Shown here in pieces: positions 15,962-25,207 of a stretch of DNA of 64,000 nt. Position numbers and translations under genes: made by a program. The notes beneath the pieces are model-generated. The model ran no database searches and was not told where the DNA came from. It saw nothing but the letters and a program-made list of their open reading frames with translations. Positions within the stretch are counted from its first letter, which is position 1, and each line of letters starts with the position of its first letter. Source of the DNA: JAJRTE01 sp964418585. GTDB taxonomy: Bacteria > Myxococcota_A > UBA796 > JAJRTE01. The stretch lies in NCBI GenBank assembly GCA_964418585.1, contig CAYQMG010000005.1:71176-135175 (forward strand). Reading direction: 5' to 3'.

Positions 15962-18772
15962 TCAGAACGTGATCTTGAGATCGGCACGGATCGACCGGGG
16001 AGCCTGCCGTGCCATGGTCGAACCGAACAGGCTGTAGATGATTTCACCGTTTTCGTCCTGGTAGTAGTAGCGACCGTCCGCGTCCACCTCCCACGCCTGG
16101 TTCGGATCGAAGTTCTCGTAATAGTAGATCGGCGTCTTTCTGTCCAGGACATTGAACACGGTGACCTCCGCGAGCACCTCCAGGTTCCTGGACGGCTTGA
16201 AGCGCTGGGCCACTCGAGCATCGAAATAGTGCACCGGGGGCATGAAGCGAGCCCCCCGCCCCTCGGGGAAGACGCTGTGTGACCCGTAGAGGGGCTGGAG
16301 TCCGCGGCGTTGCCAGGCGTGGCCGGAATCGAACTCGTAGGCGATGCCCACCTCCGTGTCGGTCGGGAACAGGTAGGAGCCGGAAAGCTTGGAGACCACA
16401 AAAGAGTGGTAGGGTAGGTATCCGTACCACCCGGCGGTGTTGGCGGGAAAGACCTGCCCGAACGCCTCGTACTGGGCATAGCCCATGCCGGCGAAGTCGA
16501 TTCCGAAGTAGTCGTTGGCCAGTCGCACGTAGGGATCTGCAATGTCGTCCATGAAGATCCCCACCTCGTTGCCGTTGCCTCCACTCGTTTCGTCCGAGCC
16601 GGTCTCGAAGGAGCCGGGATTGGTTCCCTTGGAACTGGAGAAGGTCACCGAGGCCAGGAACTGCCAGTTGTCTGCAAAGCGGCGCTTGCCGGTCAGTTCG
16701 ATCCCCCAGTAGTCCCGGTGCTTGTCCCCTGGATTGCGAATCTCCCAGAAGTTCCCATCCACGTTCACGTCCTCGGGAAGATTCCGGGTCGAACTCATGA
16801 TTCCCTTGAGGCCCACTGTGATCACGTCCGTGATGGCTCGAGTGTATCCCAGGGTGAACTTGTCCATGAAATAGGGGCGGAGGTCGTCTGCGTAGGTGGA
16901 CGGATCCAGGATCGGATCCTGGGTGAAACAGCCCACATTGTAATCATCGTCGTCCGGATTGTACTGGCACAGGGTGAAGTAGTTCGGGCTGAGCGTGTCG
17001 GCCCATTGGACGAATCCCAGTCCATTGATGTCGTAGTACCGGCCTGCGTTGGCGGACACCAGGTTGGTGGCGTCCCCGGTCAGGTCCCAGGCAAGTCCGA
17101 ATCGCGGGGCCAGGCTCCACTCGGAAACGGTCTTGAATCCGGCATTCTGCAACAGCGTCTCCCCCTCGGCCCGCACGCCGAGATTGAGTGTCAAGGTGGG
17201 GGCAGGCTGCCACTGGTCTTGCACGAAGAACACCGTGTTGATCCCCTGATGCCCGATCGGCCCCACGTTGTAGTGCTCGATCCGGAGATAGGGCTCCCCG
17301 TCCGCCAGCACGTATTCGTAGGCCGGATCCTCCGCCGTGCCCAGGCCGCCCGTGTACACAAACTCGTCCTCGTTGCCGAACTGATGATATTCATACCCCC
17401 CCTTGAACATGTGCTGCCCTGCAAGATCGGCCACAAACTTGGTCAGGTGAAACGCAAATCCCTCCCGCTCCCGGGTCGTGGAATAAAGATAGGCCGTGTT
17501 TCCCCAGTGGTAGCCCGTAACCACGTCCGAGTAGGCAGGAAGCAACACGCTCGCCGCCTTGCTGTCCTCGTAGTACTGACTGATCGACCGGTTCGCCTTG
17601 ATCTCCAGCACCACCGACGGGGAAAGTACCGACTTGAGGTTCGCGTTGAGGTGCACCAGGTCCGAATAGGCCGCCACCGTGGCTTCCTCGGCCACCGTGG
17701 CCCCGGCGCCGGCGTTGTCGATGAGCGTCCCCTGCTTTTGGATGGTCACGTTCAGCAGCGTGTTTCCGTCATCACCCGGGCTGTATGTGATCCGGCCGAG
17801 AAACATGTAGTTGTGATCCAACGTGGATTGTACGTCGCTCCCCTCCGGCTGCTGCCACCCGGTGCGGTAGTCGAATACTCCGAAAAACCAAAGCTTGTCC
17901 TCCACAATCGGTCCGCCCAGCGTGATGGTGGGCGAATGGTAGGTGAACTTCCGCTTGTAGGTCGATTCGTTCAGTATCTCGTAAGTCCCCCCGCTCAGGT
18001 GGTGGCTGTAGTAGTAGGCGATGGACCCATGCACCTCGTTCGTTCCGCTTTTCAGCAGTACATTGGTGATCATGCCCGTGAATCCACCAAACTCGGCCGG
18101 CGCTCCGTCCGTGAACACGTTGACTTCCTGCAATGCGTCAAACGGAAGGGAAAGGCCCAGAGTCTTGCTGAGAGGATCCCGGATGGAGAACCCTTCCAGG
18201 AGATAGTTGTTCCCGTAACTCCCCTCGCCCCGCACGCTGGGATTGGCCGACGACGGCCCTCCCGCGGAATAGTCAAGACTCGTCACCCCTGGCAAGGTGC
18301 TGAAAATTCCGGTCAGGCTGCGGCCCACCGGCAGACGCTCCAGGTATTCCTCGTCCAGGTTCTCGGCGATCGCGGACTGCGTGTTGTCAATGGGCGGAAC
18401 TGTCTCCACGATTTCGATCACCTCTGCGGAATAGGTGAGCAGTTCCAGCTTCGCGGGGGGGAGGGTGGTGGTCTGGTCCAGGCGCACGTAGGCGTCGAAT
18501 CCCTTGGTTTGATATCCTTCTTTTTCAAAGGTGACGCGGTATTGTCCAGGTGGTAGAACTGGAAACCAGTAGTTGCCTCGAGCGTTGGTGAGCTGAGAAC
18601 GCCCACCAGGGAGCGCACTGCTGCGAATTGTGACCAGCACACCTTCGAGCGGGGCCTCGTTCGAGGCGTCGACGACCGTTCCACGGAGTGTTCCTGTTTC
18701 GGCGCCTTGGGCGGTCGTGCACATCCATGTCAATACCAAAAGGACCAGGAGGGCTATTGAACGCTTGGTCAT
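15962..18772 (-). CDS. TonB-dependent receptor, Oar-like
   Basis: A 936-residue outer-membrane protein. The start at 18772 is chosen because it gives a signal peptide (MTKRSIALLVLLVLTWMCTT) and a GGAG site; an upstream frame to 19081 lacks one. Residues about 25-110 are a carboxypeptidase-regulatory-like beta domain (GTLRGTVVDASNEAPLEGV). A plug follows (NPSVRGEGSYGNNYLLEGF), then a roughly 22-strand barrel ending in ADLKITF with the C-terminal Phe expected for BAM insertion. The Oar subgroup occurs in myxobacteria and Bacteroidetes. It is encoded in the same operon as its predicted energiser, so import of a specific macromolecule or chelate is likely. Confidence 0.93.
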   Translation of the reverse strand: MTKRSIALLVLLVLTWMCTTAQGAETGTLRGTVVDASNEAPLEGVLVTIRSSALPGGRSQLTNARGNYWFPVLPPGQYRVTFEKEGYQTKGFDAYVRLDQTTTLPPAKLELLTYSAEVIEIVETVPPIDNTQSAIAENLDEEYLERLPVGRSLTGIFSTLPGVTSLDYSAGGPSSANPSVRGEGSYGNNYLLEGFSIRDPLSKTLGLSLPFDALQEVNVFTDGAPAEFGGFTGMITNVLLKSGTNEVHGSIAYYYSHHLSGGTYEILNESTYKRKFTYHSPTITLGGPIVEDKLWFFGVFDYRTGWQQPEGSDVQSTLDHNYMFLGRITYSPGDDGNTLLNVTIQKQGTLIDNAGAGATVAEEATVAAYSDLVHLNANLKSVLSPSVVLEIKANRSISQYYEDSKAASVLLPAYSDVVTGYHWGNTAYLYSTTREREGFAFHLTKFVADLAGQHMFKGGYEYHQFGNEDEFVYTGGLGTAEDPAYEYVLADGEPYLRIEHYNVGPIGHQGINTVFFVQDQWQPAPTLTLNLGVRAEGETLLQNAGFKTVSEWSLAPRFGLAWDLTGDATNLVSANAGRYYDINGLGFVQWADTLSPNYFTLCQYNPDDDDYNVGCFTQDPILDPSTYADDLRPYFMDKFTLGYTRAITDVITVGLKGIMSSTRNLPEDVNVDGNFWEIRNPGDKHRDYWGIELTGKRRFADNWQFLASVTFSSSKGTNPGSFETGSDETSGGNGNEVGIFMDDIADPYVRLANDYFGIDFAGMGYAQYEAFGQVFPANTAGWYGYLPYHSFVVSKLSGSYLFPTDTEVGIAYEFDSGHAWQRRGLQPLYGSHSVFPEGRGARFMPPVHYFDARVAQRFKPSRNLEVLAEVTVFNVLDRKTPIYYYENFDPNQAWEVDADGRYYYQDENGEIIYSLFGSTMARQAPRSIRADLKITF

Positions 18773-18818
18773 TTCACACTCCGTGCGGACCGTTCCTGTG
18801 GGAGGGATCCCCGATTCA

Positions 18819-20864
18819 TCACAAGCTGCATTGCTCCAGGATGTAGTAGAAGTAGAGTCCGATCGAGGTATACGTGTTGCCCAGCACCGACACGGTCCCG
18901 GAGGTGCTGTCCAGGGTTGCGATGTCGGTGTATCCGTCGCCGTCGAGGTCGTGTGCGAGGAGGGCGTCCACCGGGGTTCCGGGCGCGGTTGACGAGAGGC
19001 GGGTGAGTCCATCGGGGAGGTGGTTGGTGACCACCCAGACGGTGCCGTCCGTGTCTCCCACGATGAGGTCGGGTGTTCCATCGGCGTTGGCCGTGCCCAG
19101 AGTGATGGTGGCCGGCTCGGAATCCATGTCCAGGGTCAAGGTTGATGTCAATGGGCCGGATTCGCTCTCGGTCAGGACGATGAGTTTCCATGCCTGGCGG
19201 TCCAGGACGGCGATGTCTGTGGTTCCGTCGCCCGTGAGGTCCTCGAGCCTGGGTGGCTGGATTGCCCCGGAGGCGGTGATACGGGAGGTCGCCAGGGGAC
19301 CGGTCACCTCGAAGTCGCCCAGTGGTTGGGGGGTGACGCCGTCAAGGGTTCCTGTGCCATCGTTGTACCAGGCGGAGAGTGTGCCGAGTTCCGGGTCCAC
19401 GACGACGATGTCGGCGGCCTGGTTTGCGTCGAGTCTTCCGACAGCGAACGGAATGGGGGCGGTGCGTTCGAGGAAGGGGGGGGAGACGCTGAAGGTTTCG
19501 GGCGCCTGGGAGTCCTGGAGCACGGTGGTGAGCAGGTGGTTTCCTGTCTCATCGGTTCCGGCGACCACGAAGTCCAGGCGTCCGTCCTGGTTGAGGTCTG
19601 CCACAGCGAGTGTAGTAGGAGAGAAGGGGAGGGCTGCAGAGGCGGCGCGGTCGAAGGTCATGGATGTGGGGTCCAGGTCGAAGTGGACCGCGAGCGTCCC
19701 GCCGGCCTCCGGGTCCTCACCGGGATGGACTGTGATCAGGTCGAGCAGGCCTCCCCCTGTGTCGGCCGAGTCGATGTCGGCGACCGCGATGTCGGTGGGA
19801 GCGGTGGTGGTGTCATCCAGGGTTGGTGTCCAGGCGGTATCGAAGGAGGGACCGGTCATGCCGAGGAGGCCGGTATCCGTGGCTGCCAGGATGTCGGTGT
19901 ACCCGTCCTGGTTCAGGTCGGCAAGGGTGGCGGCGGAGATCGAGGCGTCCAGGGCCATCTGAGTGGTCGGGTCGAAGAACCCCTTGATCCGCGTGCCGTA
20001 TCGTGGGTTCCAGTAGTAGTCGAGGCTCCAGTCGATCAGAGTCAGGCCTCGAGAGATTTCACTGCGCCTTCCATCCGGGAGGGTGACCACCACGTCCACC
20101 TCCACCGTGGGCAGTTTCAGGGGACAGTAGGTGTAGGTGGTGGGCCGGCCGTCGTCGTCGTAGGCCCCGGCCGGATAAAAACATCCCAGGCCGTAGTCTG
20201 GAACGAGCAGGGACAGGTGCTCCTCGTCCAGGGTGGTATCCTGGGAGAGGAACCAGGTGCAGTAGTCCAGCAGGTCGTACCACGAGGAGTAATCCAGCAC
20301 GCTGTCGTCTCCGGTACCGGGCGGCACCAGGGGGGTGGACCCATCCGGCCCGACGTAGGCGAGGCGGTTGCCCTGGTTGTCGCAGTAGGGGCCGGTGGAC
20401 CCCTCTTCCCACAGAACCGGTTGCGGGGTTGCATCCTCTTCGGAATTGCACGCATAGAGGCCAGGGGTGTAGGTGGCCGACAGGGTGACGAATTCCTGAT
20501 ACGGGTAGATGGGGTGCGGGACCTGGCCGGACACGTCCGGGAGATAACCCCGCATGGTGTAGGCGTCCAGCACTTCCACCTGCTCGAGGGGGGCCGTCTG
20601 CGACGAACCATCGGGGCCGGTCCAGGAAAGCACGGCCGTGGCCCCGGTTTCGAATCCGTGGCCGTAGATGTATACCTGGGCCTGCTCGTCGTCGTAGACC
20701 ATGGGGGGATATACGGACACCGCCTCGTACTGCTGGCACCCCGCGGCCATGAGGAAGAGCGCCAGAACTCCCCAGGTACGGGCGCCGGTCGACAGGGGCC
20801 GACTCCCCGGTCCGGCCCAGGACAGCGGAGGTGCGATCGTGTTGGTATGCGCAGAGGCCTTCAT
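18819..20864 (-). CDS. FG-GAP/VCBS-repeat surface lipoprotein
   Basis: A 681-residue predicted lipoprotein. The signal peptide is long, with the lipobox LMAAGC at residues 38-43. The N-terminal third is unfamiliar, with paired cysteines. The C-terminal 400 residues contain at least four FG-GAP calcium-loop repeats (DLNQDGYTDI, DLNQDGRLDF, DLTGDGTTDI, DLDGDGYTDI), predicting a seven-bladed integrin-like propeller that binds calcium. It is encoded between the ExbD genes (4-bp overlap) and the TonB receptor (46 bp). It may act as a SusD-like surface partner of that receptor; this is inference from position. Confidence 0.82.
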   Translation of the reverse strand: MKASAHTNTIAPPLSWAGPGSRPLSTGARTWGVLALFLMAAGCQQYEAVSVYPPMVYDDEQAQVYIYGHGFETGATAVLSWTGPDGSSQTAPLEQVEVLDAYTMRGYLPDVSGQVPHPIYPYQEFVTLSATYTPGLYACNSEEDATPQPVLWEEGSTGPYCDNQGNRLAYVGPDGSTPLVPPGTGDDSVLDYSSWYDLLDYCTWFLSQDTTLDEEHLSLLVPDYGLGCFYPAGAYDDDGRPTTYTYCPLKLPTVEVDVVVTLPDGRRSEISRGLTLIDWSLDYYWNPRYGTRIKGFFDPTTQMALDASISAATLADLNQDGYTDILAATDTGLLGMTGPSFDTAWTPTLDDTTTAPTDIAVADIDSADTGGGLLDLITVHPGEDPEAGGTLAVHFDLDPTSMTFDRAASAALPFSPTTLAVADLNQDGRLDFVVAGTDETGNHLLTTVLQDSQAPETFSVSPPFLERTAPIPFAVGRLDANQAADIVVVDPELGTLSAWYNDGTGTLDGVTPQPLGDFEVTGPLATSRITASGAIQPPRLEDLTGDGTTDIAVLDRQAWKLIVLTESESGPLTSTLTLDMDSEPATITLGTANADGTPDLIVGDTDGTVWVVTNHLPDGLTRLSSTAPGTPVDALLAHDLDGDGYTDIATLDSTSGTVSVLGNTYTSIGLYFYYILEQCSL

Positions 20865-21415
20865 GGTGCTTCCTCGACATCGTGAATCGGGTTGGGGGCG
20901 CCGGTGGCGGTCCCCGTGGATGGCAGGTTCTCGTCCGTATCGGCCTCCTCCACGTTCAAGAAAGCCGAGATGTCTGGAGCCAGCGCCACCGTGTTGCCTC
21001 CTGCTTCGTGAATGGCCTCGATCACCCGGACGACATCGCCATAGGGCATCTCATCATGGGCATCCAGGATCACGACCGGGTCGGGCTGACCGGCGAGCGA
21101 TGCGCGAAGAGGAGGCTCGAGCCCCTCGGGGGCGATCGGGGATCCGTTGAGCAGGGCGGTACCATCCTCCAGGTGAAAGACGACCTGACCCGGGGGGAGG
21201 CTTTCTCCACCGGGTTCCAGGTGTACGGGGACCAGGGTCACGGGCAGCACGTGGCGTTGCGTCGGCATGAGGGCGGTGAACAGAACCGCCAGGAGAAGGA
21301 GCACGCCGGCGAGCAAGGGGAGACCCGACGTGGTTCTGAGGCTGCGCGGAACCAGACGTGGGCGCGCGGCACGGGCTCGAGGCGAGAGCAGGGGAGGCAA
21401 CGGTCTACTTCGCAT
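20861..21415 (-). CDS. exbD: ExbD/TolR-family protein (second copy)
   Basis: A 184-residue ExbD homologue: basic cytoplasmic N-terminus, one transmembrane helix (GLPLLAGVLLLLAVLFTAL), and a periplasmic domain with VVILDAHDEMPYGDVVRVIE, the ExbD hallmark strand-helix unit. The aspartate normally present in the transmembrane helix is not visible. A C-terminal tail of about 35 residues (from ISAFLN) is extra. It overlaps the first exbD by 11 bp and the lipoprotein by 4 bp. Two ExbD proteins in one operon suggest a hetero-dimeric force-transducing pair. Confidence 0.82.
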   Translation of the reverse strand: MRSRPLPPLLSPRARAARPRLVPRSLRTTSGLPLLAGVLLLLAVLFTALMPTQRHVLPVTLVPVHLEPGGESLPPGQVVFHLEDGTALLNGSPIAPEGLEPPLRASLAGQPDPVVILDAHDEMPYGDVVRVIEAIHEAGGNTVALAPDISAFLNVEEADTDENLPSTGTATGAPNPIHDVEEAP

Positions 21416-21833
21416 GTTCCACCTCGAGTCTCACATTCGGGATTCCTGCCTGGTGGGCCAGTTGCACGACCTCCCGGATCTTGCGATAGGGGAGGGTGGC
21501 GTCGCCCCGGACCACCAGCGTGGGCCTGCGCGGCGCCTTGGCCATGGACTCGAGCAAGCCGGGCAAGTCGCCGGCAGAGACCCGGCGGCCGTCCAGGACA
21601 TACATGTCGGCCTGGTCCACGGTGAGCACGGTGGCCAGGGTCGGGTCGAGAGGGATGGTCTCGGCCGCAGTGGGCAGGGCCACCTGAGGGCCTCGTTCCG
21701 CAACCGGAACGGCCAGCAGGAACAGGACCAGCAGGGTAACCGAGACCACCAGGAGGAACGGCCCCGGGAGTTGGGGGCGGAGTTGGGTGGCAAACGGGCT
21801 GCCCCGCCTAGATATTGGTGTTGGTCTGTCCAC
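21405..21833 (-). CDS. exbD: ExbD/TolR-family protein (first copy)
   Basis: A 142-residue ExbD homologue. It has one membrane helix (GPFLLVVSVTLLVLFLLAV) and a periplasmic domain with LVVRGDATLPYRKIREVVQL and AGIPNVRLEVE, close to canonical ExbD. As in its partner, the transmembrane Asp is replaced by hydrophobic residues, which is unusual because that residue carries protons in E. coli ExbD. The start lies inside the 3' end of exbB (26-bp overlap). It works with ExbB and TonB in the inner membrane. Confidence 0.88.
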   Translation of the reverse strand: MDRPTPISRRGSPFATQLRPQLPGPFLLVVSVTLLVLFLLAVPVAERGPQVALPTAAETIPLDPTLATVLTVDQADMYVLDGRRVSAGDLPGLLESMAKAPRRPTLVVRGDATLPYRKIREVVQLAHQAGIPNVRLEVEHAK

Positions 21834-22506
21834 GGGCCACTCCGATCTGTCGCAGGCAGTAGTCGATGATTTCCGCGGCCGAGTTGTTCATCTGGATCTC
21901 GAGCCGCTCGACCCGGTCGACGAGGTAGTTGAAGGCCCAGGTGGTGGGAATGGCCACCAGCACGCCCATCGCGGTGAAAAGCAGCGCCTGGGCCACGCCG
22001 GCGAAAATGGGAGCATACCCGGCCGCTTCGCTGGTGGCGAGCCCTCGGAATGCATACGCGATGCCTACCAGGGTGCCGAAAAGGCCCACATATGGCGCGG
22101 TGGTCCCGATGGTGGCCAACAAGGCCAGTCCCCGCCGCATGCTCAGCGCCTCGGCGAACATGGCGCGATCGAGCGCACGTTGCAACAGGTTGGCAGGATC
22201 GATGCGTCTGGACAGGGTTCTCAATCCCTCGAACTCCCGGAGGCCCATCGAGATCAAGCGGGCAAGGTAGCTGTACTGGTAGGTCCGCTCCGCCGCCTTG
22301 TCGAGCGTTTCCTGGAAACGTTGATCCTTCAACAGGTCCGCCACCACGATGGCAAACTGATGGGACTGTCGAGCCATCCGGTAGAAAGTGAACCACCGTT
22401 CCGCCGCAATGTAGAGGGCCACCAGGGCCATCACGGCGAGCAGGAGGAAGACGGCCTTCGAGACCATCCCCATCGAGACCAACAGGCTGGACACTGAAAA
22501 AGACAT
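21808..22506 (-). CDS. exbB: ExbB/TolQ/MotA-family proton channel
   Basis: A 232-residue inner-membrane protein with three helices: about 15-35 (AVFLLLAVMALVALYIAAE), about 128-150 and about 163-190. The ExbB signature is present: LALLATIGTTAPYVGLFGTL and then GVAQALLFTAMGVLVAIP. It forms the proton-conducting pentamer that drives TonB. It is 14 bp downstream of tonB and overlaps exbD. Confidence 0.94.
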   Translation of the reverse strand: MSFSVSSLLVSMGMVSKAVFLLLAVMALVALYIAAERWFTFYRMARQSHQFAIVVADLLKDQRFQETLDKAAERTYQYSYLARLISMGLREFEGLRTLSRRIDPANLLQRALDRAMFAEALSMRRGLALLATIGTTAPYVGLFGTLVGIAYAFRGLATSEAAGYAPIFAGVAQALLFTAMGVLVAIPTTWAFNYLVDRVERLEIQMNNSAAEIIDYCLRQIGVARGQTNTNI

Positions 22507-22520
22507 GTGCCTCGAACTCC

Positions 22521-23357
22521 CTATCTGGTTCTGAAGTTGAACGTCTGCAAGTAGTCGGCACGGACTGGCTTCCCGTTCACCAACCCAGGCTCGAACTTCA
22601 TTTGCTTCGCTGCCTTCAACGAGACCTGGTTGAATAGCGGGCTCGTCGACTGCTCGATCTTCACGCTCTCCACCGACCCATCTGCAGCCACCGTGATCCG
22701 AACGGTCACCCGCCCGTTGATCCCCTGGCTTCGCGCGATGGGTGGATACGAGGGCTCGACACGCCGAATGACTCGAGGCTCTCGAGTCTCCCCCCGTGGA
22801 ACCGGAGTGGCCGTGGGACGCACAGGCGGAGGGGGCGTCACCAGCGGCTGCGGTGCCGGGGCCGGTATCGGTGTGGCTGCGGGAAGGGTACCCGGCGCCG
22901 ACGCCGGCGCCCTCGAGGACTCTGTGTTGGCGGCGGACCGCGCCACGGGCCGGGAACCCTGGCTGCTCGTCCGGCTGGTGCCGCGGGTGGTCGGTGCCCG
23001 GTCCGGCACACGGGCCGAAGTGTGTGCCGCCGAGGGGGCGGGCGGGGTCGTTCGGGGGCGGGTGGCCGGGACCTGGGAGACGGACGTGGACTCGACCGGG
23101 CGGACGCCTTTCTCGAGGGTGGACACGGGCTGGGGCTCCTGATCCTCGTTCAGCGTTTCCGGTTTGGGAGTGACTCCCACGAGTAGCGGGGAGACGTAGG
23201 CGACCCGGGATGACGGTTGGTCTCGAAGCGCCTCCGGGGGGGCGGGAGGCACCACAAGAGCGAGGAGGCGAGCGAGCAACGCCACAGCCAGGATGGCAAA
23301 GAGGACTGCCAGCGGCTTGACGCCGAGGCCGCTCGTTTGTGGTTGTCCGTGCGTCAT
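22521..23357 (-). CDS. tonB: TonB energy transducer
   Basis: A 278-residue protein with an N-terminal membrane anchor (LAVLFAILAVALLARLLALVV), a long Pro/Thr/Ser-rich periplasm-spanning region of about 140 residues, and a C-terminal TonB domain (EPSYPPIARSQGINGRVTVR and the final QMKFEPGLVNGKPVRADYL). The ATG at 23357 is preferred to 23489, whose extra 44 residues are Pro/Gly/Arg-rich and would displace the anchor. It is first in the import operon and contacts the Oar-like receptor's TonB box. Confidence 0.92.
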   Translation of the reverse strand: MTHGQPQTSGLGVKPLAVLFAILAVALLARLLALVVPPAPPEALRDQPSSRVAYVSPLLVGVTPKPETLNEDQEPQPVSTLEKGVRPVESTSVSQVPATRPRTTPPAPSAAHTSARVPDRAPTTRGTSRTSSQGSRPVARSAANTESSRAPASAPGTLPAATPIPAPAPQPLVTPPPPVRPTATPVPRGETREPRVIRRVEPSYPPIARSQGINGRVTVRITVAADGSVESVKIEQSTSPLFNQVSLKAAKQMKFEPGLVNGKPVRADYLQTFNFRTR

Positions 23358-23749
23358 CGGCTGCCCCTGGTCTCCCTTACCTCCGGGTCTGGGCTTCCCG
23401 GCTTCCCCCACGTGGCCTTGGGACCTTCCAGCACAGGCCCTCACCGATGGCCTCATCGCCGGCTTCGGTCCGCATGCCCGAAACGGCACGCTTTTCCCGC
23501 GAATTCAATCTTACTCCGACCCCAACCGCGCGGCAAACATTTTCGGCTACCAGTTCATTCCGGCTCTGGACACCCACGTAGCTCGCTGCTACCCTGGGAA
23601 AGGCGTGTCCGACCCCTCGAACGGGTGTGGCATGAAGTTCCTGGAATCCGCGCAAGGGCGGCCGATCACCGGCCTGGACGCATGGGGCGTGGCAGGGCGC
23701 GGGGAAAACGGGGAAGCAGCGGTTCCGTTTTTCGGCAGGGAGGGCTCGA
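23358..23749. other. Divergent intergenic region
   Basis: A 392-bp gap between tonB and the glycerol-1-phosphate dehydrogenase gene. A 155-residue plus-strand frame spans it but overlaps tonB and has no family likeness, so I do not call it. The region holds a candidate minus-strand promoter at 23508-23536. The stretch 23500-23560 is visibly less GC-rich than its surroundings. Confidence 0.5.
23508..23536 (-). promoter_or_regulatory. Candidate promoter of the tonB operon
   Basis: Minus strand: TTGCCG (23531-23536), 17 bp, TAAGAT (23508-23513). The predicted start near 23501 gives a leader of about 144 nt, enough for regulation by a repressor, but no clear operator palindrome is seen. Confidence 0.35.
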
Positions 23750-25129
23750 GTGGATACTGAATTCGTGCTGGACGATGTGATTGGCAAGGAATTGACCCTG
23801 GACGACGGGAGCACCTATCAGGTCCAGACACAGGCCGCCAGGCTCGGCTCCGGAGTTCTGGACGCTGCAGGCGAACTGGCCATGGCGCATTTGCCCCCCG
23901 GACACCTGCTTCTCCTCGCGGACCATCACACCTTTCCCCTGGCCGGCGCCGAGGTGGAGTCGTCGCTCAGAAACGCAGGGTTCACCGTCCACACCCTGCG
24001 CCTCGAGGATGCACATGACGGCCGGGTCGAGGCGGACGACGAGACGTTGGCCCGGGTTGCGCAGTTTCTTGGAGACCTGCCCGAGCCGCGGTCCGGTGCC
24101 GTGGCTCTCGGGTCCGGGACGCTCAACGACCTGGCCAAGCTCTCCTCTTTCCGGCAAGGGTTGCCCTACGGGGTGGTGGCCACGGCTGCGTCCATGAACG
24201 GGTATACGTCGGCCATCGCGGCCATTCTGTCCCGCGGTGTCAAGCGGACGATTCCCTGTGCCGGCCCCCGGTTCGTGGTCGCAGACCTGGACCTGGTCGC
24301 CGCCGCTCCGATCGAAATGACCCGGGCCGGTTTTGGTGACCTCCTGAGCAAGCCCGTGTCCGGCGGCGACTGGTTGCTCTCCCACCTGCTCACCGGCGAG
24401 CGTTTTCTTCGCGTCCCCGTGGCCCTGGTGGAGGGCGCGTTTCGGACCGCTCAGTCCCTGGCTCCGGAGATCGGGCGAGGAGTCCCTTCGGCCATCGGCA
24501 GACTGATGGAAGCCTTGATCCTCTCCGGCATCTCCATGGCTTCCGCAGGATCTTCGGCCCCGGCCTCGGGCGGTGAGCACTTGATCAGCCACCTCTGGGA
24601 CATGACGGCATGGTACCGAGGACGCTCCATCGGTCTCCATGGGGCTCAGGTGGGGGTCGCTACCCTGATCACCGCAACCCTCTACCAGTGCTTGCTCGAG
24701 CTGGACCCCGCTTCGATCGACCTGGACGCCCGAGTCGCCCGGCTGGAACCGTTTGCGTCATATGTGCGTCGGCTCGAGTCCCTTCCGGAGTCGATTCTGC
24801 CCTCCGTGGTGGAGGAATCGCGTGCGCAGTACCCATCTCGGAGCGCCCTGGCCGATTTCCTCCACCAGGTCCGTGAGCGGTGGGAACCCACCTGGAGCCG
24901 ACTCGAGCCGAATCTGCAATCCCCCGAAGTCCTGCGGGAGGCCCTGGGACAAACTGGAGCCCCGGTCTCGGCTCGAGACCTTGGTATCCCCGAGTGGGAG
25001 GTGCGGGAAGCCTACCGAATCGCACGGGACATCCGCGGTCGCTACACGGTGCTCGACCTGGCATGGCAACTGGGCGTGCTCGACGACCTGGAAGCAACAG
25101 TGCTTGGTCGCAGCGGTGTGCTCGAGTAG
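23750..25129 (+). CDS. sn-glycerol-1-phosphate dehydrogenase (AraM/EgsA family)
   Basis: A 459-residue iron/zinc-dependent polyol dehydrogenase-fold enzyme. Signatures are GSGTLNDLAK (121-130, NAD(P) binding), VATAASMNGYTS (143-154), VKRTIPCAGPRFVVADLDLV, AGFGDLLSK (metal D197), SGGEHLISHLWDM (H277/H281) and GLHGAQVGV (third metal His). The reaction reduces dihydroxyacetone phosphate to sn-glycerol-1-phosphate, the archaeal-type backbone; bacterial AraM proteins do the same. A GTG start with GGGAGGG upstream is used. No PcrB-like prenyltransferase is nearby, so the lipid fate is unknown. Confidence 0.87.
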   Translation: MDTEFVLDDVIGKELTLDDGSTYQVQTQAARLGSGVLDAAGELAMAHLPPGHLLLLADHHTFPLAGAEVESSLRNAGFTVHTLRLEDAHDGRVEADDETLARVAQFLGDLPEPRSGAVALGSGTLNDLAKLSSFRQGLPYGVVATAASMNGYTSAIAAILSRGVKRTIPCAGPRFVVADLDLVAAAPIEMTRAGFGDLLSKPVSGGDWLLSHLLTGERFLRVPVALVEGAFRTAQSLAPEIGRGVPSAIGRLMEALILSGISMASAGSSAPASGGEHLISHLWDMTAWYRGRSIGLHGAQVGVATLITATLYQCLLELDPASIDLDARVARLEPFASYVRRLESLPESILPSVVEESRAQYPSRSALADFLHQVRERWEPTWSRLEPNLQSPEVLREALGQTGAPVSARDLGIPEWEVREAYRIARDIRGRYTVLDLAWQLGVLDDLEATVLGRSGVLE

Positions 25130-25207
25130 TGCGACATCGCGGTTGGCCAGGGAGTCGACTCGAGTCAGGGCGGCGTCCGCCGGCGGGGGGGGAATCTCAG
25201 GAGTCGG

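Noticed and set aside
16718..18556. 612-residue plus-strand frame opposite the TonB receptor
   Set aside because: Antisense shadow of a strongly supported outer-membrane receptor.
18773..19081. N-terminal extension of the TonB receptor frame
   Set aside because: It overlaps the FG-GAP lipoprotein in another frame and is Ser/Thr/Pro-rich noise; the signal peptide starts at 18772.
23293..23760. 155-residue plus-strand frame in the tonB upstream region
   Set aside because: It overlaps tonB, has a poor start and Pro/Gly/Trp-rich noise composition, and runs into the next start.
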